From the NCBI GenBank assembly GCA_021815925.1, contig JAKAZL010000001.1:88463-152462 (forward strand): 64,000 bases of DNA, read 5' to 3'. Positions 19,377-29,299 of the stretch are shown here, in pieces (position 1 is the first letter of the stretch; every line of letters begins with the position of its first letter). Source of the stretch: Pseudomonadota bacterium (GTDB lineage: Bacteria; Pseudomonadota; Gammaproteobacteria; Steroidobacterales; Steroidobacteraceae). The notes under the pieces were generated by a model. The model ran no database searches and was not told the DNA's origin. It worked only from the letters and a program-made list of their open reading frames with translations. The position numbers and the translations under genes are program-made.

Positions 19377-22300
19377 GTGAAGTTCACGGAAATCTTCATC
19401 CGCCGGCCGGTGCTGGCGGCGGTCGTCAGCCTGCTGATGCTGGTGCTCGGCCTGCGCGCGATCTTCCAGCTGCCGGTCACGCAGTACCCCAAGACCCAGA
19501 GTGCGATCATCACCGTCACCACGGACTATTACGGGGCGGATGCGAAGACGGTCGCCGGGTTCATCACCCAGCCGCTCGAGGCGGCTGTCGCCCAGGCGCA
19601 GGGCATCGACTACATGTCCTCGTCCTCGAGCACCGGCAGTTCGGTGATCACCGCGACGCTGCGACTCAACTACAGCGCGAACCGCGCGCTGACCGAAATC
19701 AGTGCCCAGGTCAACGCGGTGCGCAATCAGCTGCCGCCGCAGTCGCAGTTGCCGGTCATTCAGCTGGCGAAGAACCAGACGACCGACACGATGTACCTTG
19801 GGTACTTCAGCACCGCGATCCAGACCAACGCGCTGACCGATTTTCTGCTGCGCGTCGTTCAGCCGCAGTTGAACGCCATTCCTGGCGTGCAGAACGCCGA
19901 GATTCTCGGCGGACGCGCGTTTGCTCTGCGTGCCTGGCTCGATCCGGACCGAATGGCCGCGCACGGCGTCACTGCCGCGGATGTGGATCAGGCGCTCGCG
20001 GCCAATAATTACCTCTCGGCCGCCGGGGAGACCAAGGGACAGATGGTGAGCATCAAGCTCACCGCCTCCACCGATCCGCATACGCTGCAGGAATTCCGCA
20101 ACCTGGTAATTCGTGACCAGAACGGGGCGATCGTGCGTCTGAAGGACGTGGCGACAGTGGTGCTGGGCGCCCAGAATTACGACGCGGCGGTCCGCTTCAG
20201 CGGCCGGCCGGGCGTGTTCATCGGCATCAAGTCCGCGCCGAGCGCCAGCGTGCTGAGCGTGGCGAAGAGTGTCAAGGCGGAACTGCCGGTGATCGACCGG
20301 GAACTGCCGAACGGGATCACCCAGAAAGTGGTCTTCGACGGCACGACCTTCATCTATGCCTCGATCGTCGATGTCGTGCGCACGCTGATCGAAACGCTGT
20401 TGATCGTCACGGTGGTGATCTTCCTGTTCCTCGGCAGCGCGCGCGCCTCGGCGGTGCCCGCGCTCGCCATGCCGCTGTCGATCGTGGGCGCGTTCGTCTT
20501 CATGCTGGCTCTCGGTTACTCGATCAACCTCTTGACGCTGCTCGCACTGGTGCTCGCGATCGGACTGGTGGTCGACGATGCGATCATCGTCGTCGAGAAC
20601 ATCGACCGACACATCAAGGAGGGGCGCTCGCCGCTCGAGGCCGCAATACTCGGCGCGCACGAACTCAATGGCCCGATCATCGCCATGACCGTCGTGCTGG
20701 TGGCCGCCTACGCACCCATCGCGTTTCAGACCGGGCTGACCGGTGCGCTGTTCACCCAGTTCGCCTTTACGCTGGTCGGCGCAGTGATCTGCTCGGCGAT
20801 CGTTGCACTCACGCTCTCGCCGATGCTCTGCTCACGGATTTTCCGCGGCGAGCAGGAAGAGAGTCGATTTGCGCGTTTGCTCGATCGCGCATTCCACCGC
20901 ATGCGCTCCGGCTACCGGCGCGTGCTGTCGAGCTGGCTAACAACCTGGCCGGTGCTGATCGTGCTCGGCCTGGTGCTGCTCGGTAGTGTGTTCTATCTGT
21001 TTCTGACCTCGAAGTCGCAACTCGCGCCCACGGAAGACCAGGGGGTTGTGCTGTATCAGCTGATCGGGCCTCCGGATGCCACGCTGCAGCAGATGCAGGC
21101 CTATACCGGGCAGATCTTCCAGGCGGCCCGCACCCTGCCGGAGTACCGCCAGGCGTTTCAGTTGATCGGCACGCCGTCGGTCAACCAGGGCTTCGGCGGC
21201 GTCCTGCTCAAGCCGTGGGATGAACGCAGCCGCACGGCCACCGAGCTGCAGCAGGTGCTGCAGCAGCGCTGGAATCACATCGCCGGGGCGCACGTCGCGG
21301 CATTTCAGTTCCCCTCGCTGCCGGGGGCGCAGGGGTTGCCGGTGCAGTTCGTGATCACCACCGCCGAACCGGTCCGCGACCTGTACCCGGTGGCGCAGAA
21401 GGTGCTCGACAAGGCGCGTGCGAGCGGTCTGTTCTTCTTCGTCGATTCCGACCTGAAGATCGATCAGCCGCAGGACCAGATCGTGGTCAACCCGTACAAG
21501 GTTGCAGACCTCGGGCTGACCCAACAGGACGTGGCCAATACGCTCGGCGCCGCGCTGGGCGGTGGCTACGTCAACTATTTCGAATTGGGCGGGCGCTCCT
21601 ACCAGGTCATACCGCAGGTGCTGCAGAAATACCGGCTCAATCCGAGCCAGGTGCTCAACTATCATCTGCGCACGGCGGGCGGAGCGCTGGTGCAGCTCGG
21701 CACCGTGGCGACACTTAAGCGCGAGGTGGTTCCGGAGTCTATCAACCACTTCCAGCGGTTGAACTCTGCCACCATAGCCGGTGCCGCCGGCGTGCCGCAG
21801 GGTCAGGCGCTCGCGTTCCTGCGCCAGGCACTGCAGGAGGTCGCCCCGAGCGGCTTCACCGCCAATTATTCGGGACAGTCGCGCCAGTTCATGCAGGGCT
21901 CGAACGGCTTTCTGCTTACCTTCGGCTTCGCGCTGATCATCGTGTTCCTGTCGCTTGCCGCACTGTTTGAGAGTTTCCGCGACCCGGTGGTCATTCTCGT
22001 GTCGGTGCCCGCGGCGCTGTTCGGCGCGCTGCTGTTCATCAATGTCGGGGTGACGACGCTCAACATCTACACGCAGGTGGGGCTGGTGACGCTGCTCGGC
22101 CTGATCAGCAAGCACGGCATCCTCATGGTGCAGTTCGCCAACGATCTGCAGCGCGCCGGTCACAGCAAGCGGCAGGCGATCGAGGAGGCCGCCGAGGTGC
22201 GATTGCGACCGATTCTCATGACCACGGCGGCCATGGTCGTGGGTGTGCTGCCGCTGGTGCTCGCCTCGGGTGCCGGTGCGGCGGGACGGCGAGCCATGGG

Positions 22301-22433
22301 CATCGTGATCGCGACCGGCCTGTCGATCGGCACGCTCTTTACGTTGTTCATCGTACCGGCGGTGTATCTGGTGCTGGCGGCCGATCATGAACGCGCGCGC
22401 ACCGAGGCTGCAGCGCAGCTCGCGTCCGAGTAA
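19377..22433 (+). CDS. RND efflux pump permease subunit (AcrB/MexB-like superfamily)
   Basis: FIRRPVLAAVVSLLMLVLGLRAIFQLPVTQYP; VLAIGLVVDDAIIVVENIDRHI; 1018 aa. Confidence 0.95.
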   Translation: MKFTEIFIRRPVLAAVVSLLMLVLGLRAIFQLPVTQYPKTQSAIITVTTDYYGADAKTVAGFITQPLEAAVAQAQGIDYMSSSSSTGSSVITATLRLNYSANRALTEISAQVNAVRNQLPPQSQLPVIQLAKNQTTDTMYLGYFSTAIQTNALTDFLLRVVQPQLNAIPGVQNAEILGGRAFALRAWLDPDRMAAHGVTAADVDQALAANNYLSAAGETKGQMVSIKLTASTDPHTLQEFRNLVIRDQNGAIVRLKDVATVVLGAQNYDAAVRFSGRPGVFIGIKSAPSASVLSVAKSVKAELPVIDRELPNGITQKVVFDGTTFIYASIVDVVRTLIETLLIVTVVIFLFLGSARASAVPALAMPLSIVGAFVFMLALGYSINLLTLLALVLAIGLVVDDAIIVVENIDRHIKEGRSPLEAAILGAHELNGPIIAMTVVLVAAYAPIAFQTGLTGALFTQFAFTLVGAVICSAIVALTLSPMLCSRIFRGEQEESRFARLLDRAFHRMRSGYRRVLSSWLTTWPVLIVLGLVLLGSVFYLFLTSKSQLAPTEDQGVVLYQLIGPPDATLQQMQAYTGQIFQAARTLPEYRQAFQLIGTPSVNQGFGGVLLKPWDERSRTATELQQVLQQRWNHIAGAHVAAFQFPSLPGAQGLPVQFVITTAEPVRDLYPVAQKVLDKARASGLFFFVDSDLKIDQPQDQIVVNPYKVADLGLTQQDVANTLGAALGGGYVNYFELGGRSYQVIPQVLQKYRLNPSQVLNYHLRTAGGALVQLGTVATLKREVVPESINHFQRLNSATIAGAAGVPQGQALAFLRQALQEVAPSGFTANYSGQSRQFMQGSNGFLLTFGFALIIVFLSLAALFESFRDPVVILVSVPAALFGALLFINVGVTTLNIYTQVGLVTLLGLISKHGILMVQFANDLQRAGHSKRQAIEEAAEVRLRPILMTTAAMVVGVLPLVLASGAGAAGRRAMGIVIATGLSIGTLFTLFIVPAVYLVLAADHERARTEAAAQLASE

Positions 22434-22463
22434 GCGCGAGGTGCGGTGCGATGCGCCGCAAAA

Positions 22464-22477
22464 TTGATCCGCATCAA
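22464..22477. promoter_or_regulatory. FNR-type box TTGATCCGCATCAA upstream of ubiD
   Basis: Exact match to TTGAT-N4-ATCAA; centre is 28.5 nt from candidate -10 TAGGGT (22499-22504). Confidence 0.75.
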
Positions 22478-22512
22478 GCCCGGGCGCATGAGCTGCGCTA
22501 GGGTGCGCGCGG

Positions 22513-23985
22513 ATGGCATTTCACGATCTGCGCACATTTCTCGCGCACCTGGAACAGCGCGGCGATCTGCGCCGCATTTCCGCTGCGGTGAACCCCGAGC
22601 TGGAGAGCACCTCGTTCTGCCTGCGCGCCCTGCGCCGGGAGGGGCCGGCGTTGCTGTTCGAGCGGCCCACCGGCGCCGAGCACGCCTTGCTCGGCAACCT
22701 GTTCGGGCACGCGCGCCGAATCGAGGCCGCGCTCGGGCGGGAGGGCACCGGTGCGCTGCGCGAGCTCGGAGAACTGCTTGCGGCGCTGAAGGAGCCGCAC
22801 TGGCCGTCGAACCTGCGCGAGGCGCTCTCTAGCTGGCCACAGTTCGCGCAGCTGGCGCATGTGGCTCCCCGCCGCCTCGCGCGCGCACCGTTCCAGGACA
22901 ATACCCTCGGCGGCGGACAGGTCGATCTGGCGCGTCTGCCGATTCAACGCTGCTGGCCGGAGGACGTCGCGCGCCTGATCACGCTCGGCCTGGTCGTGAC
23001 GCGCGGCCCGCGCAAAGCGCGGCAGAACGTGGCGATCTACCGCCAGCAGGTGATCGGGCGCGACCGGCTGATCATGCGTTGGCTGGCGCACCGGGGCGGG
23101 GCGGGCGACTTCGCCGACTGGCAGGCGGACCGTCCCGGTGAGCCTTTCCCGGTGCTCATCGCGATCGGCACCGATCCGGCGACGCTGCTCGCGGCGGCGG
23201 CGCCGATCCCCGACACGCTTTCGGAGTACGAGTTCGCGGGCCTCCTGCGCGGGGAGCGCAGCAGCGTCGTGCGCTGCGAGCTCACCGGGCTTGATGCCCC
23301 GGCGGGTGCGGAGATCGTTCTCGAGGGGTTCATTCAGGCGGGCGATACGGCCGTCGAGGGACCGTTCGGCGATCACACCGGCTACTACAACTCGCAGGCG
23401 AGCTTCCCGGTGCTCACGCTCGAGCGGATGCACCTGCGCGATGGGGCGATCTATCAGGGCAGTTACATGGGTCGCTCGCCGTACGATGAGCCCTCGGTCA
23501 TGGCGGTAGCGCTGAACGAGGTGTTCGTGCCCGTGTTGCGGCGCATATTCCCGGAGATCGTCGACTTCTACCTGCCGCCGGAGGCTTGCTCCTACCGTCT
23601 CGCGGTCGTCAGCATCCGCAAGCAGTATGCCGGGCACGCCCGCCGCATCATGATGGCGATCTGGTCGTACCTGCGTCAGTTCACCTACACCAAGTTCGTC
23701 ATCGTGACCGACGAGGACATCGACGTGCGCAACTGGCAGGAGGTGATCTGGGCCGTTGCGACGCGGGTCGATCCGGCGCGCGACAGTATGCTGATCGAGA
23801 ACACCCCGATCGACTATCTCGACTTCGCCAGTCCCGTGAGCGGGCTTGGCTCGAAGCTCGGCCTGGATGCTACGCACAAATGGCCCGGAGAGAGCACGCG
23901 CGAGTGGGGTCGTGCGATCCGGCTCGATGCGATGGTCGAGCGCCGGGTCGATGACCTGTGGCGCGAGTGCATCGGCAATGGCTGA
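22513..23985 (+). CDS. ubiD: UbiD family 4-hydroxy-3-polyprenylbenzoate decarboxylase
   Basis: [83 protein letters not shown]-type UbiD signature. Confidence 0.95.
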   Translation: MAFHDLRTFLAHLEQRGDLRRISAAVNPELESTSFCLRALRREGPALLFERPTGAEHALLGNLFGHARRIEAALGREGTGALRELGELLAALKEPHWPSNLREALSSWPQFAQLAHVAPRRLARAPFQDNTLGGGQVDLARLPIQRCWPEDVARLITLGLVVTRGPRKARQNVAIYRQQVIGRDRLIMRWLAHRGGAGDFADWQADRPGEPFPVLIAIGTDPATLLAAAAPIPDTLSEYEFAGLLRGERSSVVRCELTGLDAPAGAEIVLEGFIQAGDTAVEGPFGDHTGYYNSQASFPVLTLERMHLRDGAIYQGSYMGRSPYDEPSVMAVALNEVFVPVLRRIFPEIVDFYLPPEACSYRLAVVSIRKQYAGHARRIMMAIWSYLRQFTYTKFVIVTDEDIDVRNWQEVIWAVATRVDPARDSMLIENTPIDYLDFASPVSGLGSKLGLDATHKWPGESTREWGRAIRLDAMVERRVDDLWRECIGNG

Positions 23986-24991
23986 CCGGCGCGGCATTGA
24001 GCTGGTCTGCCCCGCGGGTAGCCTGCCGGCGCTGCACGCGGCGGTCGACAACGGCGCCGATGCCGTTTATCTAGGCTTTCGGGACGGCCTTAATGCACGC
24101 AACTTCCCCGGCTTGAATTTCTCGCCGGCCGATGCGCGCAGTGGCATCGAATACGCACATCGGCACGGTGCGCGGGTGTTTGTCGCCCTCAACGTGTATC
24201 CGCGGCCGAGCCGCTGGTCGGCGGCCACCGCCGCCGTCGATGCGGCGGCCGACGTCGGTGCCGATGCGCTCATTCTCGCCGACGCGGGGCTGCTGGGCTA
24301 TGCCGCGGAGCGCCATCCTCAGCTCAACCGGCACCTGTCGGTGCAGGCTTCTGCGAGCAACTGGGGCGCGCTGAAGTTCTACCAGGAGCGCTTCGGCATT
24401 CGCCGCGCGGTGCTGCCGCGCGTGCTGTCGGTCGCGCAGGTGCAGCGCGTGATCGAACGCAGCGGTGTCGAGATCGAAGTCTTCGGATTCGGCAGTCTGT
24501 GCATCATGGTCGAGGGGCGCTGTGCGCTCTCGGCGCACGTGACGGGAGAGTCGCCCAACACGCACGGCGTGTGCTCGCCGGCGCATGCCGTGCGCTGGAC
24601 CGAACGGCCGAGCGGCCGGCAGGCCCGCTTGAGCGGCGTGCTCATCGATGAGTTTGCCCCGGGTGAGGCGGCGGGTTACCCGACGCTGTGCAAGGGCCGG
24701 TTCGAGACGCTCGGCGAGATCATGCATGCGCTCGAGGAGCCGACCAGCCTCAACGTGCTCGACATTCTGCCGCAGCTGCTCAGCGCCGGTGTGAGCGCCA
24801 TCAAGGTGGAAGGGCGTCAGCGTGGCCCGGCGTACGTGGCACAGGTCACCCGGGCGCTGCGCGCGGCCCTCGATGCGTGCCGGCGTGATCCGGCCGCCTA
24901 CCGGCCGCCGGTTGCGCATGCCGCCGCGCTCGCGCGGCTGGCCGAAGGGCATACCCATACACTGGGGGCGTACAGCCGGCCATGGCAATGA
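23978..24991 (+). CDS. ubiU: Ubiquinone anaerobic biosynthesis protein UbiU (peptidase U32 family)
   Basis: [43 protein letters not shown]; overlaps ubiD stop; followed by a second U32 gene. Confidence 0.92.
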   Translation: MADRRGIELVCPAGSLPALHAAVDNGADAVYLGFRDGLNARNFPGLNFSPADARSGIEYAHRHGARVFVALNVYPRPSRWSAATAAVDAAADVGADALILADAGLLGYAAERHPQLNRHLSVQASASNWGALKFYQERFGIRRAVLPRVLSVAQVQRVIERSGVEIEVFGFGSLCIMVEGRCALSAHVTGESPNTHGVCSPAHAVRWTERPSGRQARLSGVLIDEFAPGEAAGYPTLCKGRFETLGEIMHALEEPTSLNVLDILPQLLSAGVSAIKVEGRQRGPAYVAQVTRALRAALDACRRDPAAYRPPVAHAAALARLAEGHTHTLGAYSRPWQ

Positions 24992-25004
24992 GAGGCATCC
25001 TGCA

Positions 25005-25868
25005 ATGAAGCTATCGGTCGGTCCGCTGTTGTATTACTGGGAGCGCGCGGAAGTGTTCGCCTTCTATCAGGCCCTCGCGTCGGCGCCGGTCGACAGCGTC
25101 TATCTCGGCGAGGTGGTCTGCTCGAAGCGCAGAGCGTTGCGGCAGGCGGACTGGGCGGCCATCGCGCGCGATCTCGCGGATGCCGGCAAGGAGGTCATCT
25201 TCTCGACGCTTGCGTTGATGGAGGCCGAATCGGAACTGGCGGCGCTCGGCCGTATTGCGGCCGGGAGCGTGACCATCGAGGCGAACGACATGGCGGCAGT
25301 GCAACTCGCCGGCGGCCATCCGTTCGTCGCCGGTCCGCACCTGAATGTCTACAACGGGCAGACGCTGCGACTGCTTGGCGCACTGGGAGCTCGGCGTTGG
25401 GTTGCGCCGCTGGAACTCGACGCCAGTGCGCTCGTGGAGCTTCTTGCCGAGCGCCCGGATGGGATGGAGTGCGAGGTGTTCGCGTATGGACGGATGCCGC
25501 TGGCGTTCTCGGCGCGTTGCTTCAGCGCGCGGGTGCGACGGCGCAACAAGGACGACTGCAGCTTCGTGTGCGGCGAGGACCGGGATGGTCTGACAGTCTA
25601 TACGCGTGAGCATGAGCCGCTGTTCGCGCTGAACGGCGTGCAAACCCAGTCGGCGCAGGTCTGCAATCTCATCGACCGCGTGGCGCAGCTTGAATCTGCC
25701 GGGGTGAATATCCTGCGCCTCTCACCGCAGTCGGATGCCGCGGCGCCATTCGCGCAGGTGATCGAGGCGTTCGCCCGGGCCGGACGCGGCGAGCCTGCCG
25801 CGGCGTGCCCGCCTAGCGCCCTGCCGGGCGGCTACTGCAGCGGCTCGGTACGCGAGGGTCATCACTGA
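25005..25868 (+). CDS. ubiV: Ubiquinone anaerobic biosynthesis protein UbiV (U32 family)
   Basis: [43 protein letters not shown]; adjacent to ubiU. Confidence 0.92.
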   Translation: MKLSVGPLLYYWERAEVFAFYQALASAPVDSVYLGEVVCSKRRALRQADWAAIARDLADAGKEVIFSTLALMEAESELAALGRIAAGSVTIEANDMAAVQLAGGHPFVAGPHLNVYNGQTLRLLGALGARRWVAPLELDASALVELLAERPDGMECEVFAYGRMPLAFSARCFSARVRRRNKDDCSFVCGEDRDGLTVYTREHEPLFALNGVQTQSAQVCNLIDRVAQLESAGVNILRLSPQSDAAAPFAQVIEAFARAGRGEPAAACPPSALPGGYCSGSVREGHH

Positions 25869-25872
25869 GCCG

Positions 25873-26376
25873 TTAGTGCGGCCGCCGGTGGCGCCCGAAA
25901 GGGTTGCGCGGTGGGGGTGGCAGGGGGCGCAGCGCCGCGCGCACCAGGCGCGCCGCGCCAGCCGGCACGAGCGTCGCGAGGTGGCCGCGCCAGTCCCACT
26001 CGAGCGCGTCCAGTGCGTTCTTGATGACCAACCCGGTTTCGGTCTCGCCCTCCAGGCTCAGCCGTCGCTGGAAGAACAGCGTATCGGAGTCCTCGCTGCG
26101 CGAGGCGAGGCGCGCGAAATCGGCCAGCCGTCCGCGCAGGGTGACGTGCGGCTCGCTGGCAGCGGGGGCGACTTTGAGCGCCCCGCCGGCGATGCTCAGG
26201 TGCAATTGCAGTGGGGCGTCCGTGACGCAGATGCGTACCCGCTTGCCCTCGATCTGCGCCAGTGCGGCACCGATGCTCTGGCCGCGCGCCAGGTGATTGA
26301 ACAGACGTACGAACAGCTGGGCGAACGGGTCCAGGTCCGCGAGCCACGGCGGACGACGGGGCGGAAAGGCAATCAT
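25873..26376 (-). CDS. ubiT: SCP2 sterol-binding domain protein, UbiT
   Basis: SCP2-like core (VTLRGRLADFARLASRSEDSDTLFFQRRLSLEGETETGLVIKNALDALEW); convergent to ubiV. Confidence 0.88.
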   Translation of the reverse strand: MIAFPPRRPPWLADLDPFAQLFVRLFNHLARGQSIGAALAQIEGKRVRICVTDAPLQLHLSIAGGALKVAPAASEPHVTLRGRLADFARLASRSEDSDTLFFQRRLSLEGETETGLVIKNALDALEWDWRGHLATLVPAGAARLVRAALRPLPPPPRNPFGRHRRPH

Positions 26377-26409
26377 GTGCCAATGGTAGCGGGCTGACGG
26401 GCGCGAAAC

Positions 26410-26423
26410 TTGATCCGTGTCAA
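26410..26423. promoter_or_regulatory. FNR-type box TTGATCCGTGTCAA between ubiT and fnr
   Basis: One mismatch to TTGAT-N4-ATCAA; centre 28.5 nt from minus-strand -10 candidate TACCAT (26388-26383) of ubiT. Confidence 0.65.
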
Positions 26424-26476
26424 GTGCTGACAATCCGCAGCGGGCCGCGCGGCGCACGACGATATACTCGCCCGGC

Positions 26477-27214
26477 GTGAGCGCCAAGCGTCAACCCAGC
26501 GGAACGGTCGCACCGGCATGCGTGTCCTGCCGTGATTGTGCGCTGAAGCCCATTTGCCTGCCGGCGCACCTGTCGGGCGAGGAAGCCCGCATGCTGGAGG
26601 CGGCGGTGCAACGCGGCCGCCAGCTGCCGACGGGTGTCGCGCTGATGCGCGCCGGTGAGCCGATGACGGCGCTGTTCGTGGTGCGCAGCGGTTCGGCCAA
26701 GCGCTACAGCGTGACACTCCAGGGCTGCGAGCAGGTGCACGGATTCGTTCTGCCCGGTGAGGCGGTCGGTCTGGAGGGCTTTGCGAGCGGTCGTTATACC
26801 TGCGAGGTGAGCGCGCTGGAGCCGCTCAGCTATTGCCGCGTCCCGATCCGCCGGCTGGAGCCGCTGCTCGAGCGGTTGCCCGGCCTGCGGCGCGAAATTC
26901 TGCGTCTGCTGGGCCAGGCGCTCGAGGAATCTCAGCGGCTGCGCTGCGAGCTGGCGCAGATCGATGCCCGCGGACGCGTTGCGCATTTCCTCGCCGACCT
27001 CTCGGGCCGGCTCGCACGGCGCGGACTCTCGCCCGTCGAGTTTCGTCTCAGCATGAGCCGCGCCGATATCGCCCGTCACCTCGGTCTCACGCTCGAAACC
27101 GTCAGTCGCGCGCTCGGCACTTTCAAACGGGAAGGCTGGCTGCGGGTGCGGGCTCGCGACATCAGCGTGCTGCAACCCGCTGCCCTCGTCGCACTCGGCA
27201 GCGGGCTCGCCTGA
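26477..27214 (+). CDS. fnr: FNR-type transcriptional regulator (Crp/Fnr family)
   Basis: N-terminal CVSCRDCALKPIC cysteine cluster plus internal Cys residues; HTH FRLSMSRADIARHLGLTLETVSRALGTF. GTG start preferred; ORF opens at 26417 inside the FNR box. Confidence 0.88.
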   Translation: MSAKRQPSGTVAPACVSCRDCALKPICLPAHLSGEEARMLEAAVQRGRQLPTGVALMRAGEPMTALFVVRSGSAKRYSVTLQGCEQVHGFVLPGEAVGLEGFASGRYTCEVSALEPLSYCRVPIRRLEPLLERLPGLRREILRLLGQALEESQRLRCELAQIDARGRVAHFLADLSGRLARRGLSPVEFRLSMSRADIARHLGLTLETVSRALGTFKREGWLRVRARDISVLQPAALVALGSGLA

Positions 27215-27226
27215 GCCGCGCGACCG

Positions 27227-29104
27227 TCACACGAGCGGTGCGCTCGCGCGCAGTTGCAGCCGGAATGGCCAGGCATGCGGGACGATCGGCGCGTGCAGTG
27301 ATCCGGCGTCAATGGAGACCCGGTCGGCGAAGCGTTGCAGTCGGCGCAGCAATCGGCGCAGACGCAGCAGATCGGCCGTGCTGATCTGCTCAATCCTCAG
27401 CGTCAGCCGCGCCGGAGTCTCGCGCAGCACGGCGCCGAGATCGGCGCCGATGCGCCGCAGCGCCCGGCCTGGCAGCGCGTGCAGCCGCAGATCGAGGACC
27501 AGCGAGGAATCTTGCGCCTCGGCGGGACTCACCGTGACTTCTCCGGCGCGGGCGCGGCGCAGCGTGCGCGCGAGCCGCGCGAGGCGATCGCCGGCCGACT
27601 GTGTCTGCGCGGCTGCGGTGGCGCCGAAGTGCCGGCGGGCATAGTCCTGCATCGACAGTCCCACGATCCAATCGCCGACCACGACCGGCAGCTGCCAGGG
27701 CTTCAGCCACGGAATCGTGCGCAGAAAATGCCACTGACGGATCGGGCCGCCAGGCAGGATTCCGCGCCACAGCAGGCGCAGCAGGATGCTCAGACCGGTC
27801 GCCGCGCCGTATTCGGTGCCGCCGGCGGGTCGGCCGAAGACCCGGCGCTTGTTGATGATGCGCCGCGCGATCGCTCCGTCGGCCAGCAATCGGCGGTGCA
27901 GCTCCCGGTAGCCGTCGATGAGCTGCTCGCGAGTCAGGTTCAACGGCTCGACGTTGGTATCTAGCTTGGTGTTGTCGCCGGCGCTGTCCGCCTCGCGCAG
28001 CCGGCCGGCGGCGCGCAGGCGCTCGTACAGGGGCGTGCGCGGCATGGCGTGCAGCAGGCCGATCATTGCCGTCTGAATGCCCGAGCGGGCGATGAACTGA
28101 TATTGGCGCTCGAAGGTCGAGGGCGTGTCGTTGTCGAAGCCGACGATGAACCCGGCCAGCACTTCAATGCCGTGAGCGTGGATGCGCTGCACCGATTCGA
28201 GCGCATCGACGCGCATGTTCTGCACCTTGCGCATCTCGCGCAGACTTGCCTCGTCGGGCGATTCGATGCCGATGAACGTCCAGCGAAATCCCGCGCCCCG
28301 CATCAGCTGCATCAGCTCCACGTCCTCGGCGAGGTTCAGCGAGGTCTCGGTGCCGAAGCTGAATGCGTAATCGTGCTCGCGCTGATAGTCGGCGAGAAAG
28401 CGCAGCAGCTGTTTCGCGACGGCGCGGTTGCCGATCAGGTTGTCGTCGACGAAGAAAACTTTCCGTACGTCGAGGGCGCGCAGCGCGTCGAGCTCGCGGC
28501 CGACTTGTTCGAGACTTTTCTGACGCGGCTTGCGGCCGAACATGACGATGATGTCGCAGAACTCACACAGGTAGGGACAGCCGCGCGAGAACTGCATCGT
28601 GGCCGTGGTGTACAGATGCAGCGGCAGCAGATCGAAGCGCGGTACCGGTGAGTCGCGCAATTCGATCGCGCCGCCCTCCCGATACAGCCTCTCGGGGACG
28701 CCGGCTTCGAAGTCCGCGCAGAAGCGCGGCCAGATGTGCTCGGCTTCCCCGGAAATGACGGCATCGGCGAGGTCCTGGTAGCGCTCCGGGCAGAGCGAGG
28801 CGAAGCTGCCACCGGCGACGACGAAGTGACCGCGCGCGCGGTAGTACTCGATGAGCTCGCGCTGGCGGGGAAACTGCACGCCCATGCCGCCGATGCCGAT
28901 CAGGTCCGCCTGCGGATCGAGTGGCAGCGGCTCGACGTTCTCATCGACGATGCGGACCTGCCAGTGCGGCGGACACAGCGCGGCCAGGGTGGCGAGTCCG
29001 AGCGGCGGATTGACCGCGCGCTTGCCGGGGAGCACCTCGCTCACTGCCCAGTGGAAGTTCCAGAAGCTCTCGGGGGATTTGGGATTGATGAGGAGCAGGC
29101 GCAT
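27227..29104 (-). CDS. B12-binding domain radical SAM protein with DUF4070-like region and extended C-terminus
   Basis: MRLLLINPKSPESFWNFHWAVSEVLPGKRAVNPPLGLATLAAL; radical SAM CPYLCEFC. Confidence 0.88.
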   Translation of the reverse strand: MRLLLINPKSPESFWNFHWAVSEVLPGKRAVNPPLGLATLAALCPPHWQVRIVDENVEPLPLDPQADLIGIGGMGVQFPRQRELIEYYRARGHFVVAGGSFASLCPERYQDLADAVISGEAEHIWPRFCADFEAGVPERLYREGGAIELRDSPVPRFDLLPLHLYTTATMQFSRGCPYLCEFCDIIVMFGRKPRQKSLEQVGRELDALRALDVRKVFFVDDNLIGNRAVAKQLLRFLADYQREHDYAFSFGTETSLNLAEDVELMQLMRGAGFRWTFIGIESPDEASLREMRKVQNMRVDALESVQRIHAHGIEVLAGFIVGFDNDTPSTFERQYQFIARSGIQTAMIGLLHAMPRTPLYERLRAAGRLREADSAGDNTKLDTNVEPLNLTREQLIDGYRELHRRLLADGAIARRIINKRRVFGRPAGGTEYGAATGLSILLRLLWRGILPGGPIRQWHFLRTIPWLKPWQLPVVVGDWIVGLSMQDYARRHFGATAAAQTQSAGDRLARLARTLRRARAGEVTVSPAEAQDSSLVLDLRLHALPGRALRRIGADLGAVLRETPARLTLRIEQISTADLLRLRRLLRRLQRFADRVSIDAGSLHAPIVPHAWPFRLQLRASAPLV

Positions 29105-29206
29105 GGTGTTGAGGCAACCTGATGGGTGAGCTCGGATGGACCGGCTCCCGCCGTGGCGGGCGCAGGGTGTGCTGCGGCAGGGTACGGCGGTGTCGGGGTG
29201 CGGTTT

Positions 29207-29220
29207 TTGACGGCCGTCAA
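29207..29220. promoter_or_regulatory. Perfect palindrome TTGACGGCCGTCAA (FNR/FixK-like TTGA-N6-TCAA) between B12-rSAM and esterase
   Basis: Read directly; 14-bp perfect dyad in a divergent intergenic region; minus-strand -10 candidate TACCCT (29184-29179) 29.5 nt from centre. Confidence 0.6.
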
Positions 29221-29299
29221 GTCGCGGTCCCGCCGACCGTGATCGGCCGGAGCGCGCGAGCGGCTGCCGTGGCGGCAGGATCGTGCTACGTTTTGAGCC

